Source: Atherix ibis (Eukaryota; Arthropoda; Insecta; Diptera; Athericidae). From it: a DNA stretch of 64,000 nt. The DNA is taken from the NCBI GenBank assembly GCA_958298945.1, contig OY282605.1, positions 37,798,811 to 37,862,810 of the forward strand, written 5' to 3'. Below the pieces are notes generated by a model. That model made no database searches. It saw only the letters and a program-made list of their open reading frames with translations, and had not been told where the DNA came from. Below are positions 24,732-38,500 of this stretch, piece by piece (the stretch's first letter is position 1; each line of letters starts with the position of its first letter). The position numbers and the translations under genes are program-made.

Positions 24732-26237
24732 AACAACCTTAAATTTATTTAGTTAATAACATAAATGCATATATATGTATGTATTTTTGGAGTCATATGT
24801 AATAGGAATTTCATTTTGATTTATTTGTAAAATAATTTTTTTTTTTATATTTTGCACTCTTAAAAAAAAGGATTTTCTTTTGAGTATTTGATTTTAATTA
24901 ATATTATAATCTATCCCCTGATTTACACCGTAAATAATTTATACGATTTCACTTTTACATGGTTTTTAAAAGAAGGTCGCTTAATAACACTGGCGCACAT
25001 ATTTCTAGTCATTTTTGAATTCTATTCTATTCAATCAAACTTTCTTGTACGAGTATGAGGTGGGATCTGGTATGAGTATGAGCACAATTTCATATATAAG
25101 ACATGTTGCCATAAAACAAATATAAAAAGCAATAATGGTATGGCTAGAAGACACCAGTCAAAAGCGGATTCCAAAATTGTTACTAATAAAATAACAATTA
25201 GCGCTTTGAGGATTTATGGAAAAATTGACAAGCAATTACCTGAAGAGAAGCTGTGTTTTTCAGAAAGCCATGGTTGGTTCAAAAAATTCAAACAACAAAA
25301 ATCTTTACATTATCTAATATTGAAAAGTGAACCAGCAAAATTGCTCAGCAGGTCTTCAATGCTGACGAGTTCGAGTTATTTGGATAAAAAATGCCAGAAA
25401 GAGCCTATTTGGGTAAAGCCCACAGAAAGAACCTTTTTGGGTAATGCTCACAAATCAACTTTTGGTCATAAAAAACGACACGCTCATTTCAAGGAAATAA
25501 CATCAACAACCTTCCTGTTTATTGGATAGCCAATAAAAAAGCCTGGATTACTGACATAATTTTCAATTAATGGTTCCATAACTAGTTTGTCCCCGACGTC
25601 AAAAAGGTATTTAAGTAATAAGGGATTACCTCTAAAAACCATTCTCTTAATTGATAATGCGACAGACCATCCTCAAAATTTACAACACAATTAAAATGTG
25701 CATGTTATATTTTTACCCCAGCCTTTCTTATTGCAGCCGAACCTTCAGGTATTTTTAGAACAAATGAAAAATGATGAATCTTGTTCGATTAAGGATTTTT
25801 GGAAGAAAATTACAATCCTAAATTGTATTAAGCATGTTTGAGTGTTATAAGCCGAGATTAAGCAATCGACGCTCAATGCCAGCTGGAAAATATTGTGGCC
25901 AGATTGAAGTTGGAGGTGAGAATCCTAGATTGATGACAGAGTTGGCGCATACAAAGTGAGAAGAAGGTTTCGAGGATTTAGTGAAAATGCTCTCCGAATC
26001 TAGCGAGATATTAATAAATATTCAGCTTAACTGAATATGGGGAGGTCTAGAAAGGTTTGGCAAAAATTTATATTGAAATCCGTACTTGGCTTGGTTAAGT
26101 ACGGATTTCATTATAAATTCTTACCGATCTGATATTATTTCTAATACATCGTAAATTAAACTAGAATCACATTAAGTACTATCGACTGATGAAAGTAATA
26201 TCATACCAATCAGGAAGATTAATAGTCTATGAAAGTG
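24732..26237 (+). repeat. 1.5-kb tandem duplication, unit 1
   Basis: This unit starts AACAACCTTAAATTTATTTA and ends AGTCTATGAAAGTG, and is repeated almost perfectly at once as 26238-27742. It contains about 180 bp of flanking DNA plus the left end and most of a Tigger/pogo-like element. Only about ten substitutions and small length changes separate the units. Confidence 0.92.
25140..25529 (+). pseudogene. Tigger/pogo transposase N-terminal ORF, copy 1
   Basis: A frame of 129 residues, against 450-500 or more for an intact Tigger transposase. It contains the CENP-B-type helix-turn-helix signature SHGWFKKFKQQKSLHYL at about residues 44-60. Its C-terminal half (TERTFLGNAHKSTFGHKKR) does not match the family well. 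It is identical at the protein level to the copy at 26645-27034; the only two base differences I see in the frame (ACT/ACC and GAG/GAA) are silent. Confidence 0.7.
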
Positions 26238-27742
26238 AACAACCTTAAATTTATTTAGCTAATAACATAAATGCATATATATGTATGTATTTTTGGAGTC
26301 ATATGTAATAGGAATTTCATTTTGATTTATTTGTAAAATATTTTTTTTTTTATATTTTGCACTCTTTAAAAAAAGGATTTTCTTTTGAGTATTTGATTTT
26401 AATTAATATTATAATCTATCCCCTGATTTACACCGTATATAATTTACACGATTTCACTTTTACATGGTTTTTAAAAGAAGGACGCTTAATAACACTGGCG
26501 CACATATTTCTAGTCATTTTTGAATTCTATTCTATTCAATCAAACTTTCTTGTACGAGTATGAGGTGGGATCTGGTATGAGTATGAGCACAATTTCATAT
26601 ATAAGACATGTTGCCATAAAACAAATATAAAAATCAATAATGGTATGGCTAGAAGACACCAGTCAAAAGCGGATTCCAAAATTGTTACCAATAAAATAAC
26701 AATTAGCGCTTTGAGGATTTATGGAAAAATTGACAAGCAATTACCTGAAGAAAAGCTGTGTTTTTCAGAAAGCCATGGTTGGTTCAAAAAATTCAAACAA
26801 CAAAAATCTTTACATTATCTAATATTGAAAAGTGAACCAGCAAAATTGCTCAGCAGGTCTTCAATGCTGACGAGTTCGAGTTATTTGGATAAAAAATGCC
26901 AGAAAGAGCCTATTTGGGTAAAGCCCACAGAAAGAACCTTTTTGGGTAATGCTCACAAATCAACTTTTGGTCATAAAAAACGACACGCTCATTTCAAGGA
27001 AATAACATCAACAACCTTCCTGTTTATTGGATAGCCAATAAAAAAGCCTGGATTACTGACATAATTTTCAATTAATGGTTCCATAACTAGTTTGTCCCTG
27101 ACGTCAAAAAGGTATTCAAGTAAAAAGGGATTACCTCTAAAAACCATTCTCTTAATTGATAATGCGACAGACCATCCTCAAAATTTACAACACAATTAAA
27201 ATGTGCATGTTATATTTTTACCCCAGCCTTTCTTATTGCAGCCGAACCTTCAGGTATTTTTAGAACAAATGAAAAATGATGAATCTTGTTCGATTAAGGA
27301 TTTTTGGAAGAAAATTACAATCCTAAATTGTATTAAGCATGTTTGAGTGTTATAAGCCGAGATTAAGCAATCGACGCTCAATGCCAGCTGGAAAATATTG
27401 TGGCCAGATTGAAGTTGGAGGTGAGAATCCTAGATTGATGACAGAGTTGGCGCATACAAAGTGAGAAGAAGGTTTCGAGGATTTAGTGAAAATGCTCTCC
27501 GAATCTAGCGAGATATTAATAAATATTCAGCTTAACTGAATATGGGGAGGTCTAGAAAGGTTTGGCAAAAATTTATATTGAAATCCGTACTTGGCTTGGT
27601 TAAGTACGGATTTCATTATAAATTCTTACCGATCTGATATTATTTCTAATACATCGTAAATTAAACTAGAATCACATTAAGTACTATCGACTGATGAAAG
27701 TAATATCATACCAATCAGGAAGATTAATAGTCTATGAAAGTG
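26238..27742 (+). repeat. 1.5-kb tandem duplication, unit 2
   Basis: This is the second unit, nearly identical to 24732-26237. It alone is followed by the remaining right part and right inverted repeat of the Tigger-like element, so the duplication took place after the element had inserted. Confidence 0.92.
26645..27034 (+). pseudogene. Tigger/pogo transposase N-terminal ORF, copy 2
   Basis: This encodes the same 129 residues as copy 1, 1505 bases downstream in the second duplication unit. A GTATGGCTAG start context and a 5' leader of more than 200 bases are shared by both copies. The catalytic core is missing, so a transposase function is excluded. Confidence 0.7.
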
Positions 27743-28219
27743 ATAGCAGTAATTAAAGTTTTGGTTAACTTATTATTGTATATTTCTTGTTTTTTTTTAC
27801 TATATTTACTATTTTATGTAAAGATTGCTACTTTTATATTTTCCAAAATTCATATACTATTTACTATTATTTTACGTTGAAATAAATAACTGAATTATGC
27901 ACATTTTAGTTTATTTTCAATTTACACGGTTTTACGTATGAAAATGCACGATTTCGTTTTAGACGGTTTTCTAATGAGCCTTAACATCAGTGTAAATCGG
28001 GGGATAGGTGTATTTTTTTTAATTTTTTTTTTGGTATTACAATTACAGTGGACATGTAAGAGGCTTTTTTTTTTTTTTAAGTTTAATCTATTTATTTATG
28101 AGGTCTATGAACATTTAGTGAACATACGAAAATTACGAAATATGTACAGAAAAGTATAATTATTCTAATTAAGATAATTATGAAAATTATTTTTTAATAA
28201 ATTAGTTTACCAGTAGCAC

Positions 28220-28439
28220 AGTAAGGATATGCCGGTTATGGGATACTTTTTAAAAATGTAATCTTTTACTGCTTTTTTCCAGCACCAGTGAGTGAAAAGA
28301 CCGCAGTCTTTTACGGCTGCTTTACTGGTGCTATAAAAGCACACACCAATGCAGTAAATTTAACGCAGCACTGTGACGCATGCAGTAAATTTGACAGGTC
28401 CGAACTTAGAAAGTTTCCCAGAACCGGCATAACCTTACT
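28220..28439. mobile_element. 220-bp MITE with 30-bp inverted repeats
   Basis: The left end AGTAAGGATATGCCGGTTAT and the right end (complement) AGTAAGGTTATGCCGGTTCT pair over about 30 bases with a few mismatches. An inner inverted repeat, AGCACCAGTGA at 28281 and TTACTGGTGCT at 28322, could form a hairpin. The right half (CACACCAATGCAGTAAATTT) is shared with the longer element at 38.4-38.9 kb. Confidence 0.75.
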
Positions 28440-29359
28440 AATTTAAACACAAAATAAAATAGAATTTTTTTTTTGGAAAAAAAACGTAAACAAATTGAAT
28501 AAAACCTATTTTTCGAAAATAAACAATACAAAAAATAATGGGAATATTTATTTTGATGTGAATTGTCCTAAGGATAAAGTCATAGAAAATTATATCACTT
28601 TGTTGTCTAAGAGGGGGGGGGGGGAGGGCGGATGGCTTTATGTGATATAAACCCTAACTCCGAAGGAGATATAGCAAATTTTCTAATTTAGAGGGATAAA
28701 TCCTTCTTTTAGTAAAATAATATAAGAGAATTTTATTCAAAAATATATTTAATTAAAATTGGAATTAATTAAATTGAACAATTTTAACTATTCTTAAAAA
28801 TTAATTTCTCAAAAATTTTCAATATAAATCTAAAGGCAGTACATATAGCATTTGACAAAAATAGTTTAAAAATTTTACCAAAAAAAAAAACTATTAAAAA
28901 ATTCCTACAAATAAAAATTAGCTTTTTTGCAAATATTCCGCAAAAAGCAAAAAAAAAAACTAATATTATTCATTAAACAAAAAGACCTTCTTACATTTTG
29001 AACAATTTAAAACTGGCTGGCTTTATATGCAATTAAAAATAAAAAATTAAAGTAAAAAATTTAACAAAAACAAATAAAAAAAAATAAAAAGATTTTACAT
29101 TCTTACACATACTTACGTATACTTAACCTCATTCTTATTATTTATGCATTTAATTATTATTATTTATTTATAATTATTTAAATGTCTAAGTTTTTAAGTA
29201 AGTTTTACTCTTCAGTGTTTTTTTTTTAGTATGTATTTTTTGTTGACTTATTATTTATTTTTGCAAATTATTTTCATAATAGTAGAGTAGCATTAAGAAT
29301 AATACATTAATAATAATTATAACTAATAATAATAATAATAATAGAAAAACTATTTTGAA
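28440..29359. other. AT-rich DNA downstream of the phospholipase stop codon
   Basis: On the minus strand this would be the phospholipase 3' UTR and beyond. A run of 12 or more G residues occurs at 28613-28624. No gene is seen. Confidence 0.45.
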
Positions 29360-29552
29360 TTAAAAACGTCGATTATCACGTAAATGTGCACGTTTTCGTA
29401 TCACACGCTTTTCACATTTGCCCCACCATGAACGTTTTTTGCATACTTTTTCCGGTTTTAAAACAAAACATTTTGATTGAATAACATTAAAGAATACTTT
29501 ACCAACCATATTTGCATCTGATGAATCAGCCATTTTTAAACATGTACGAAAT
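29360..29552 (-). CDS. Phospholipase A2 C-terminal exon
   Basis: A 193-nt terminal exon from an AAAATAG acceptor to a TAA at 29362-29360. It reads (R)FRTCLKMADSSDANMVGKVF, then FNVIQSKCFVLKPEKVCKKR, then a very basic Cys-containing tail (SWWGKCEKRVIRKRAHLRD). The FxxCL motif after the core and the VGKVFFN stretch are characteristic of group III phospholipases. The basic tail may bind acidic surfaces; that is inference. It is the only such exon seen in the window, so both cores presumably use it. Confidence 0.93.
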
Positions 29553-32500
29553 CTATTTTATTAGAAGAAAAAAAAAAGATAAAAATTATTATTATCAATT
29601 TCAAATGTTATTTATAAAGTTTAGAAATATGTTCAAAAATGTTGATACAAATAATTATGAAAAAAAATCCATGAAAAAAATTAAAATTCAAATTAACATC
29701 AAATATTTCTTTAAAAAAAATGATATCAAAAAAAAAAAAAGTTTTGTGAAGAAATAAAATCAAAGATCAAAATTTAAAAAAAATATATTTTAACATTACC
29801 CACCATTTTTGTATTTAATAATAATTTAAGAAAAAAAAAGCAATAACTTAAAACAATATTAAAAATTTAAAAAACGATTATCCATTTTATAGTTTGAAAA
29901 GGAAAGCCCCATTTTCTAATATTTGTTTGCATTATAAAACTATTTTAGAAAAAACGTTATTTTTAATTACTAAAAAAACGTTATAATTATTTTTTTTTAA
30001 ATTAATAAATTTTGAAGTTATGCAAAAAAATTTTTCCATTAACGAGGCTCATTTCTTGCTTGATGGAAACATCAATAAGCACAATTGCCATACTACAATA
30101 TATTTGGTGCACTTAAAACCTACAAGTGACTGTGGGGAACTCACCGTCTACTGAGAGACCGTTACCGTTAATGCTGAGGCCCATTAGCTGCAAGATAACC
30201 AACTTATTTTGATCAAAAATTAAAGATTTTAATCGCCACCATATATAGTTTCAGAAAATTGACACCACAAGCCACACAACACCCGAAATTTTGACTTTAT
30301 TGTGAGAAAAGTTCGTAGAATGTATAATGTCGAGATTTTGTTGGAAAATAATTGTTAAAAAAAGTCACGAAAAATTACCTTAAATGGTAAGAAAACTTAC
30401 TACATATGAGGCTCCGAAAACCCACAAGTTCCTGTGGAGATACCGTTGAAAATTCAAATGAGATCGTTACCGTCATTTCTGAGCCTCACTAACTGTAATA
30501 TAACTGACTTTTATAAGCTAAAGCTAAACATTTCAATTAGCGCCATATATATTTTTAAAAGAAACGGCACCACAAGCCACGCAATACCACCAATTTTGAC
30601 TTCATTATGAGAAAAGTTTACATGACGTGTAATTTCGAGATTAAATTCCAAAAAAATAGTCGAAAAAATCTTAAAATATTATCTTAAAAGATAAGCAAAC
30701 TTGCTACATATGAGAGTCTGAAAACCCACAAGTACCTGAAAAGAAACGCCATTGTATTCGCGAAATATAAATATCTGGTATACAATTTGGTCTGGCCCAT
30801 ATTCCTTTGAAAATTCAGGAGATATCGTTACTGTCACTTCAGAGCCCCATTTGATCTGAAGATGAAGATTTTAATCGGTACCATATATAGTTTCAACACC
30901 ATAAATTTTGACTTTGTTGAGCGAAAAGTTCACAAAACGTGAAGTTTCAAGCTTTGGTACGGAAAAATGTCGAAAAAAAAACATTAAAAAATTTCCTTTA
31001 ACGATAAGCAAACTTACTATAAAAACCCATAAGTGCTTGTGGCGAAACCAGCCATTGTATTTACGAAATATTACTGTCTGGTATACAATTTGGTCTGCAT
31101 TCCTTTGAAAATGCAGGAGAGATCGCTACCGTCAATTTTGAGTGCCATTAGCCGCAGGATAAACAAATTTTTTTTGATCAAAAGTTGAAGATTTTAATCG
31201 ACACTATATATAATTTAAAAAAACTCGGCGCCACAAGCCACGCAACATCACAAATTTTTTTAAATTTGTATCTTAAGCTGTATTGACTCATATTTCTTTG
31301 AAAATGAATAAGGATGAACTGTTCCCGTCAATTCTGAGCCCTTATGACAACGGAGTTTTTTTTGGGTCTTAACTTGAAAGACTTTAATATGGATCATATG
31401 TGGTATAAAAAAAATAATACCACAAGCCACAGTTATGTAAACACAAATTTAGATCTTATTATTTAAAATATTCCCAGAAACGCGCAATTTCGAGATTTGG
31501 TGGGAAAAAAATGGTGCGGAAAAGTCATTATAAATTACTTCAAAAGAATCAAGTCCTCTAAGAAATCTAATTTCTTGGAAGTCCTGTACGGCCGCTATTT
31601 GAATTAAATTTGATTTGTTTTTTGTATAATGGCAGAATTTAATTAATTGTAAGAAAATTAAAATTTCATCAAAATCTAAATTTTAAATGTGATTTATTTA
31701 ATTTAGAATTAACTTTGAACATTTTGTATTTTTTTATTTAAAATATTTTATAATTAAAATATTTACGATCTAGAAGAAACCTTAAATATTCGAACTTATT
31801 TTTTTTTGCAATTTACTAACTACTGTGACAAATTTAAAAATATTCTATAATTTATTTTTAAAAAATTTGTTTACTTTTTACAATATATAAAATTCAACTA
31901 TAAATACACACTTTTAAAAGAAATCAAAAACTCGATAGAGGAAGAAAAAATAAAAACCGAACTACTATCGAAATAAGAAAAATATGAAAATAGAAAATAA
32001 TAGAAATTTTATGCTGACTTATAGAGAATATTCCCAATCTTTAGGCGTACACTTTTCTAATAGTTGACTTAATTCAGGACGTGTGTGCAGAGAGAAGAGC
32101 ATCTCTGTGGTTAAAAGAAAAATTCTTTTTGATAAAAGAAAATCCTATAAAATACACACCATTCCAATATCAAGTATCGAACTGGAACATGGAATCTAAA
32201 GGTTGTGAATGTACCGAATTATACGAACATATACGATTACAGATACCCAAATTGTGGCAGAGAATAGGAAAGATATATTCAGAAACGCGAGCGTCGCAAT
32301 CAATTGATCCCATTGAACGATTCGTTATAGCCCTTCAAAAAAGGGATAAAGCCAATAATCATTTGGCCAGATTTCCTGCCATACGGAAGGATCAAATTTA
32401 GGCCGTACACATTCCGTCTTGCACAAAAGCATCCGACAATGGGCGAAAGTTGAACGTCTGTTGACTTCATTTGTAATCTGTAATCGTTCTTGTCCTCTTC

Positions 32501-35500
32501 CTGCTCTCCACCCTATCGATTAGGAGCGAATATATACAAATCAAATATTCTTTTCAGAAATAAAATGTTGCCAAAAGATACTTACAAATGGCCTATGTTC
32601 TCGTATGTATGTGGGTGGAAGGATAATAAAATAAAAGGACCAAGAGCAATCGAAAAATTGGAAAAATTGCGATAGGTGGAAGGGAGATTGTTCGAATTTG
32701 GGTCTTTCTTGGCTGTGATGTTCTGAGCTGTGGCAACCGACATTGCAGTATTAAATACCGAAAAACCCATTTATCCCATTAGCACAGATTTTCTTCTCCC
32801 AATTTTTTTGGGGGGAATTTATTTATATTTTACCGATTGTGAGTGAAAGTCAAAGTTACCTACTTTCTCTGCAGCCTTTTTTTTTTTTTTTGTTAACATA
32901 CCATCACGACTGGTGGCTCCGTAACATCGAGTGAGAAATTTCTGGAATATCAAAAACAGTGACCTCGAACGTAGTTTCCCTTCCTCATTGCAGTTGGTCT
33001 GTTTGCTTTTTGTAATACTCGTAATCACATCTGATTTTTTCAACTTATTCCCTCTAATCATGTCGAAGCTTTTTGTTTTAATGTACAAAATACTAACAAC
33101 GATTATCCACTCCAAACCAATTAAATCTTCTTATTCCCGGTACTAACTTCCAAGTGTGACCAACTGGTCTGTTTATTGGGCAGCATCCAATTAATTGCGG
33201 CTAAGACGATTTTTGATATTGAGTAGCTCTGATATCTTAATCACCTGTCAAACTGATATTATACAACGAAAAAAAACACTGTATGGACTTTTAATTAATT
33301 CCTTGCTTTCGAAGCTTCATTATTATCTAGTCTCTCTCTCTCTCTCTCTCTCTTTCCTCCCAAAGATCCCGCCACGTACAACCGAAAAAATATGAACAAA
33401 GAAAATATTCAAGAAAAATAGGGCAAACTTGTACATGAAATCATTACAAAATCAAAATAAAATCAAATTGACTGTAACCAAAAATGCCCCCTTCCCCCCA
33501 ATTTCGATTGTAGTGTTTTTTACCTTTGACAGCGGAGAGGTTTTTTTTTTGCTTCTTTACCAACTAACAAGAGGCCTCCAAGTTTAATGTAACAAAGCCG
33601 AACTTTTCTACTCTAAGACACGATAAAGTTGTAAATTTAATTAATGCATTGACACAGCTCAACATCGACCATAAATTTGCTTTTGAACATTGTCCATAAA
33701 CTGCAGCTATCAATCGTTTTTTAGATAACGAAACTAAATCAAAAAAAAAAATGCTTTTTTCCTTGTTGCATTTTAAAGCAGATGCAACCCAAAAAAAAAT
33801 TGTTTTCTTTTATCAAAAAACTACCCAAAAAAAAATACTGTAACACAATAAAAACGCCAATTGGAATGTTGTTAATTTTAATTAAAATTTCGAAATGAGG
33901 AAAAAAACAACCAATTCAAATGTTTTCGAATATGAACACTAGTGTTTATTCGAACATTGTTCAGTGTGTTGAGTGCAAGTACAAATATTCGAAAATGACA
34001 ATTTTTCTTTCTTTTCTGTTGTTTTTTTTTTTTTGTTTTTTTCTTTACATAAAAATTTTATAATGCATTTCCTAATGCAATTGAATGAGATTTTATTATA
34101 TATTGCAATCAAATATTATATTTGTTAATAATAATAAATAAATTTAAAAAAAGAAAACAATAAAAACGCATTTAATAAAAACTTCGACGAAAAGTAAATG
34201 TTTCATCATTAAAAGTTAGTGTGCGTAATAAACAGTCTGAATTAAATTGTTTGAAAGTGAAAAAAAACTAAAATAGTTTTTTGTTTGTTTGCATGGTATA
34301 TATATAAGGTCCCTGAAACATAAGCCAAAGGGCTATGTAGCGCCACCGCCATGAGGCCATTTGCTAATATCATGTGTCGTGTAGGTTGGTGTTAGTAGCT
34401 CCAGCAACTAAGCTGGTGCAGGTTTAGTTGGACTGGACGAATAATACTGAAATATTATATTAGAATATGATATATGGCAGAAAAGTAATGAGACTTTTTT
34501 GATATTGGGAAGAGAAAAAAACAGAATAGGGAAGCTAAAAAACCACGGGAATCCATATTTTCCACAGAAACGATAGAGATGGGATCTGTAAAAGGGGCAT
34601 TGTCATAGTAGAGCAATGTCTGTTCTGACGTTAAGCACCCTTTTTGGAGGCATTCAAGCACTTCTTATGAACTCACAAAAGCCCTTATTTCTTTCCCATA
34701 AAAGCTCAATACCTCCAAAATACATTATTGGTGAATACGATTTGGGTCGAATGAGGAGGTCATCGTCGCCACAGAGGCCTATTTTGCTTCCCTCTAGAAA
34801 ATGTATTTTTTGGACGGGTTACAAAAGTTAGAGCATCGCTGGGCCAAGTGTATCGAGCTTGAAGAAGATTATGTGGAAAAATAAATTGCCACCTTTCCAA
34901 AATTTTCGTTTTTCTTTTGTAGGCTAAGTACTTGTTGAATGACCCTCGTAACAAAAAAAACACCGACAAAAACTTCATAATGTTGATGGCCAAGTGAAGG
35001 AGGCGTTGTCATAATAGAGCCTCTAATCGTCTGCAATATCAGATCTGACGCAAAGAACCCTTTTTAAGAGTCTTTCAATCAATTATTTATAAAAAAGTTG
35101 TTAATCGACAGTTTGACCTCACAAGAGCTCTCATTCGAACCACATTTTCGTAAATTTTCAGTGTTGATGGCCTCTCTAAATATCCTTCGGCTTCCGGATA
35201 ACCGGAAATCCAGTCTTCTAAACCAAAGAGCTCCCGACGCCCCGGCTTTGTTTTGCGGTCTTCCAGCTCGACACACCCAACATGTGTCCTGCGTGCTGGC
35301 TTAAACCATCACTCCACCGAAAGTAATGCCTTCCATAAATGGAGCCACTGTACACTTTTCGGACAGGATCTGATTAAATGTCCACCCGTACTGATTAAAT
35401 GTCCAGCCCACCGCAGCCTATTAAGCTTGATTTTTTCTAAACTTCGATGTTATGGTCAAAATTTTCGAAGCTGTGAGCCTAGACCCCAATTTATGAAAAT

Positions 35501-38500
35501 GATTATAAGTGCCTTATGCCATCGAAATACATGTTCTCTTGATAAGGAATGTTCCCCATTGGCTCGTTCCAACTTTTCGTAAGTCAAACGCGCGGATTCT
35601 CCAAACTTAACAAAAAATTTCATTGCACATTGTAGATCCAAATTTCGTTGTTGTTGGACTTATCACGCTCTATAGGGTCGCATAGTTACCTATGTGAGCA
35701 AGAAGCCCGAGATCGCTCTCAGTGATGTCGGCCTTATTAGTTATGAAGCCTCGTATTTGAGAAGGATAAAAAGAGTGCTTGAAGTATTGTGAGGAGTACT
35801 ATTCAACAACAAAATTTGGGTTAAGTAAGGTGCATTTAAAATTTAGAAAATGGTGGTTCGATTTCTAGTCTGTAAGTCCATATTTTGCCATCTGGCTAAT
35901 AAATGGCTAATAATCTTAAGTACCTTTTTTTGATCAAGGGGGGGGATGGCGGGTGGAGAGGCAAATTGTTAAATATTATACGGTAAGTAGTGCGGCAAGT
36001 TCGATACTTTAATGAGAACAGGATGATGCAAAAAACCCTTCTCCTCTGTTCATAATCTATTAGCCCACTCATTAGCCAGAACTTTTGTTTTAATATCCTA
36101 AATATTGAATTAATAGACAAAAATGTTACCGCTTTTACCACCGATATTGTAAGCTAAAATAAATTGTTGAAAAACTTTTGAAATCATTAGAATGAAAATT
36201 TTATAGCCGGTCAACTTCAATAAAATGCAATTTCAATAAATCACTCCGATCGGTAAATCGTAACAGTTTAACCACAGAGAAAAGTATTTTTAAAAATAAA
36301 AAAAATATATAAAAAATAATCTATTTACCTAATATATATGCACAAATGTATCAGAAGAGTTAACTTAAAAGACGACATTAAATGATTTTTTTTTTGTACC
36401 ATTTTCAAATAAAATCTCGATCAGATTCGATCCGATTCGATCGATTAAAATTTTCGTTTTTATTTATTATGTGTTGGCGGATTATTGAGAAAATGGCCAT
36501 TAAATTTGAAATGATTGTAATTTATATGTCCACAAAATAAACTCTTTTGTCAATCGGTAATATATTTATCAACCTTTGTGGATTACCTACATAGGGAAGT
36601 TTTTTTTTTAAAATCAAAATCACAACGAATTATGTTCACAGAAGAAAACATCGATTTTGTTCGATCAGATTTGTCTTATTTTTTTTTCTTCGATATTAGG
36701 TGGAGTGTAATTTATTTTTTTTGGTGAACAACATATTTTATGGCATGTTCGGAAAGATATAACAATAAGAAAAAAACCTAAAGAAATGGACAAATATTAG
36801 TGTTGACTTTTTATTAACATTAACGAATCAATGGTGGCGGACGATTTCTTGTCTACAAGTACCTGTGATTAAAATTACTTTTCCACTCACACAGATTTTG
36901 GTTTTTATAGGTTTTTATCTTTTTTTTTTAAAAAACTTACCCTCTGTTATTTAGAGGATGCACTTTTAATTAGAGGATGCACTTTTTTCTAGATCAATAA
37001 ATATTTAGGTATCTCTAGGTACGATACTTAAATTATTTGCTCTAGGTACGATCCAATAATTATCAGCAACACTAAAAATCCTTATTCTTATAGAACGATA
37101 AGGTAAAAGTATATATAAAAAAATTACCAGACCCTTAGATTAAAGAACTACTCGAAAAGCCGTTTTTACCATATTTACCAATATAGTGCATGTACACGTA
37201 ATTTTACGAAGAGCCCTAGAAAAGTAAAAATACTGGTATTATTGAGAGTGATGTGGCAACACCGCGGAGTTCTCATGCACCTTTTAGGTTAGGCCCTCCT
37301 TTACGTGCAGGAAACGGATCTCGTACGATATTTCTATAGATCGTGATAGGTGAAGTTGTGTTTGTTAGGTCCCTAAGACATGTGCTAGGGGCTAATTTAC
37401 AGCGCCAATACCTTGAAGCCATTTGACGACTTCATATTACGTTTGAGTTAGCAATGCCAGTTTTCCAAATGCAACCTAGAAAAGTAAAAAGATTGGAAAA
37501 GAAATTGTCGAGTCTAGGAGATCTACAATTGAAGGAGTCTTGTTCACACAAAAAAATTCTGCATTAAGTGGCATTCACTTTAAATATGGGAAATATTGGC
37601 ATGAAGGACGAGATTGGTTACCGAAGAGGAAAACATGGGTAAGTGTGGTATGCCTAATTTGGATTCTAAGAAGTTTCAAAACCCAGATTAGACTGGGTGA
37701 AGTTATGTTTTGGTAGTGCGTTACGATGTGCCATCAAATTTTGTCTTAAGCCTGGTCAGTCCCCAAGTTTGACTTGCAAATAGATGCAGCGAGCCTATGG
37801 ACAATAGTTCTTATCAAGAGTATAAGTTTTTCGGTGGTATAAGCTATTTGCAGATTTTCGGTGGTATAAGCTATTTGCAGAAGCATTGAAAAATAAAACT
37901 GGCTCGGTTTTCGACATCGAACAGTGATAAAAATGTGAACCGAATAGTGAGGAATCATTTGAGGTCAAAACACTCATTAATAACTTTTTTTTTTATAAAG
38001 AAATGATCTCTAACGTCCCTTGTAACACGGTCATCTCCATAGTAGAGTTATTGTTGAGAAAAAGAAGTTCTTGATCTTTGTCTAAGTGGCTTTTTTCTAT
38101 TCCCTAAAATCGAAAATAACTTGAAAAGACGTCATCTTACTGGTGTCTATAACATATAAAGGAGTGTAATCGAGGAGCTAAAAGCAATTTCAGTTGAAGC
38201 ATTCCAGCACCATTGCAATCAGCGCCTCCGACGATGTATATCCGCTCAAGGAAAATACTCTAAAAGGATGTATAAAAATTATATAAAATTGTTGACAAAA
38301 AACCAGTTTTATTAATTTTTTGCCATACCCTAGTATGTAGCCACACTTCGTATGTTGCCATGCTAGTCTTAGGCCTATACAGGTTCTGCCACGGTTTTTG
38401 AAAAAAGTATTGCGTCAAATATTTGCGTTATTAGTCAAGAGTTTTGCGTCGAATGCGTTAGTATATTGTGTCAAATTTGCTGCATTAGTTTGAACTTTGG

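Larger units (their letters stand above)
24911..28007 (+). mobile_element. Tigger/pogo-like DNA transposon, partly duplicated
   Basis: The left end CTATCCCCTGATTTACACCG is at 24911 and again at 26416. The complementary right end (TGTAAATCGGGGGATAG) is present once, at about 27991-28007. Each unit has a 129-codon frame (25140-25529 and 26645-27034) beginning MARRHQSKADSK. It resembles the N-terminal DNA-binding half of pogo/Tigger transposases: ISALRIYGKIDKQLPEEKL, then the HGWFKKFKQQKSLHYL core. Downstream, in broken frames, come IDNATDHPQNL for a catalytic Asp region and a LFEQMKNDE-like stretch. The catalytic half is truncated by stops, so the element is non-autonomous. Confidence 0.8.

Noticed and set aside
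29512..29757. 81-codon + frame
   Set aside because: It is low-complexity and Lys-rich, and it overlaps the phospholipase terminal exon on the opposite strand.
37980..38160. Possible further mariner catalytic fragment on the minus strand
   Set aside because: Similarity to the LLYYDNAP block at 34.6 kb is limited to a few residues and cannot be defended.
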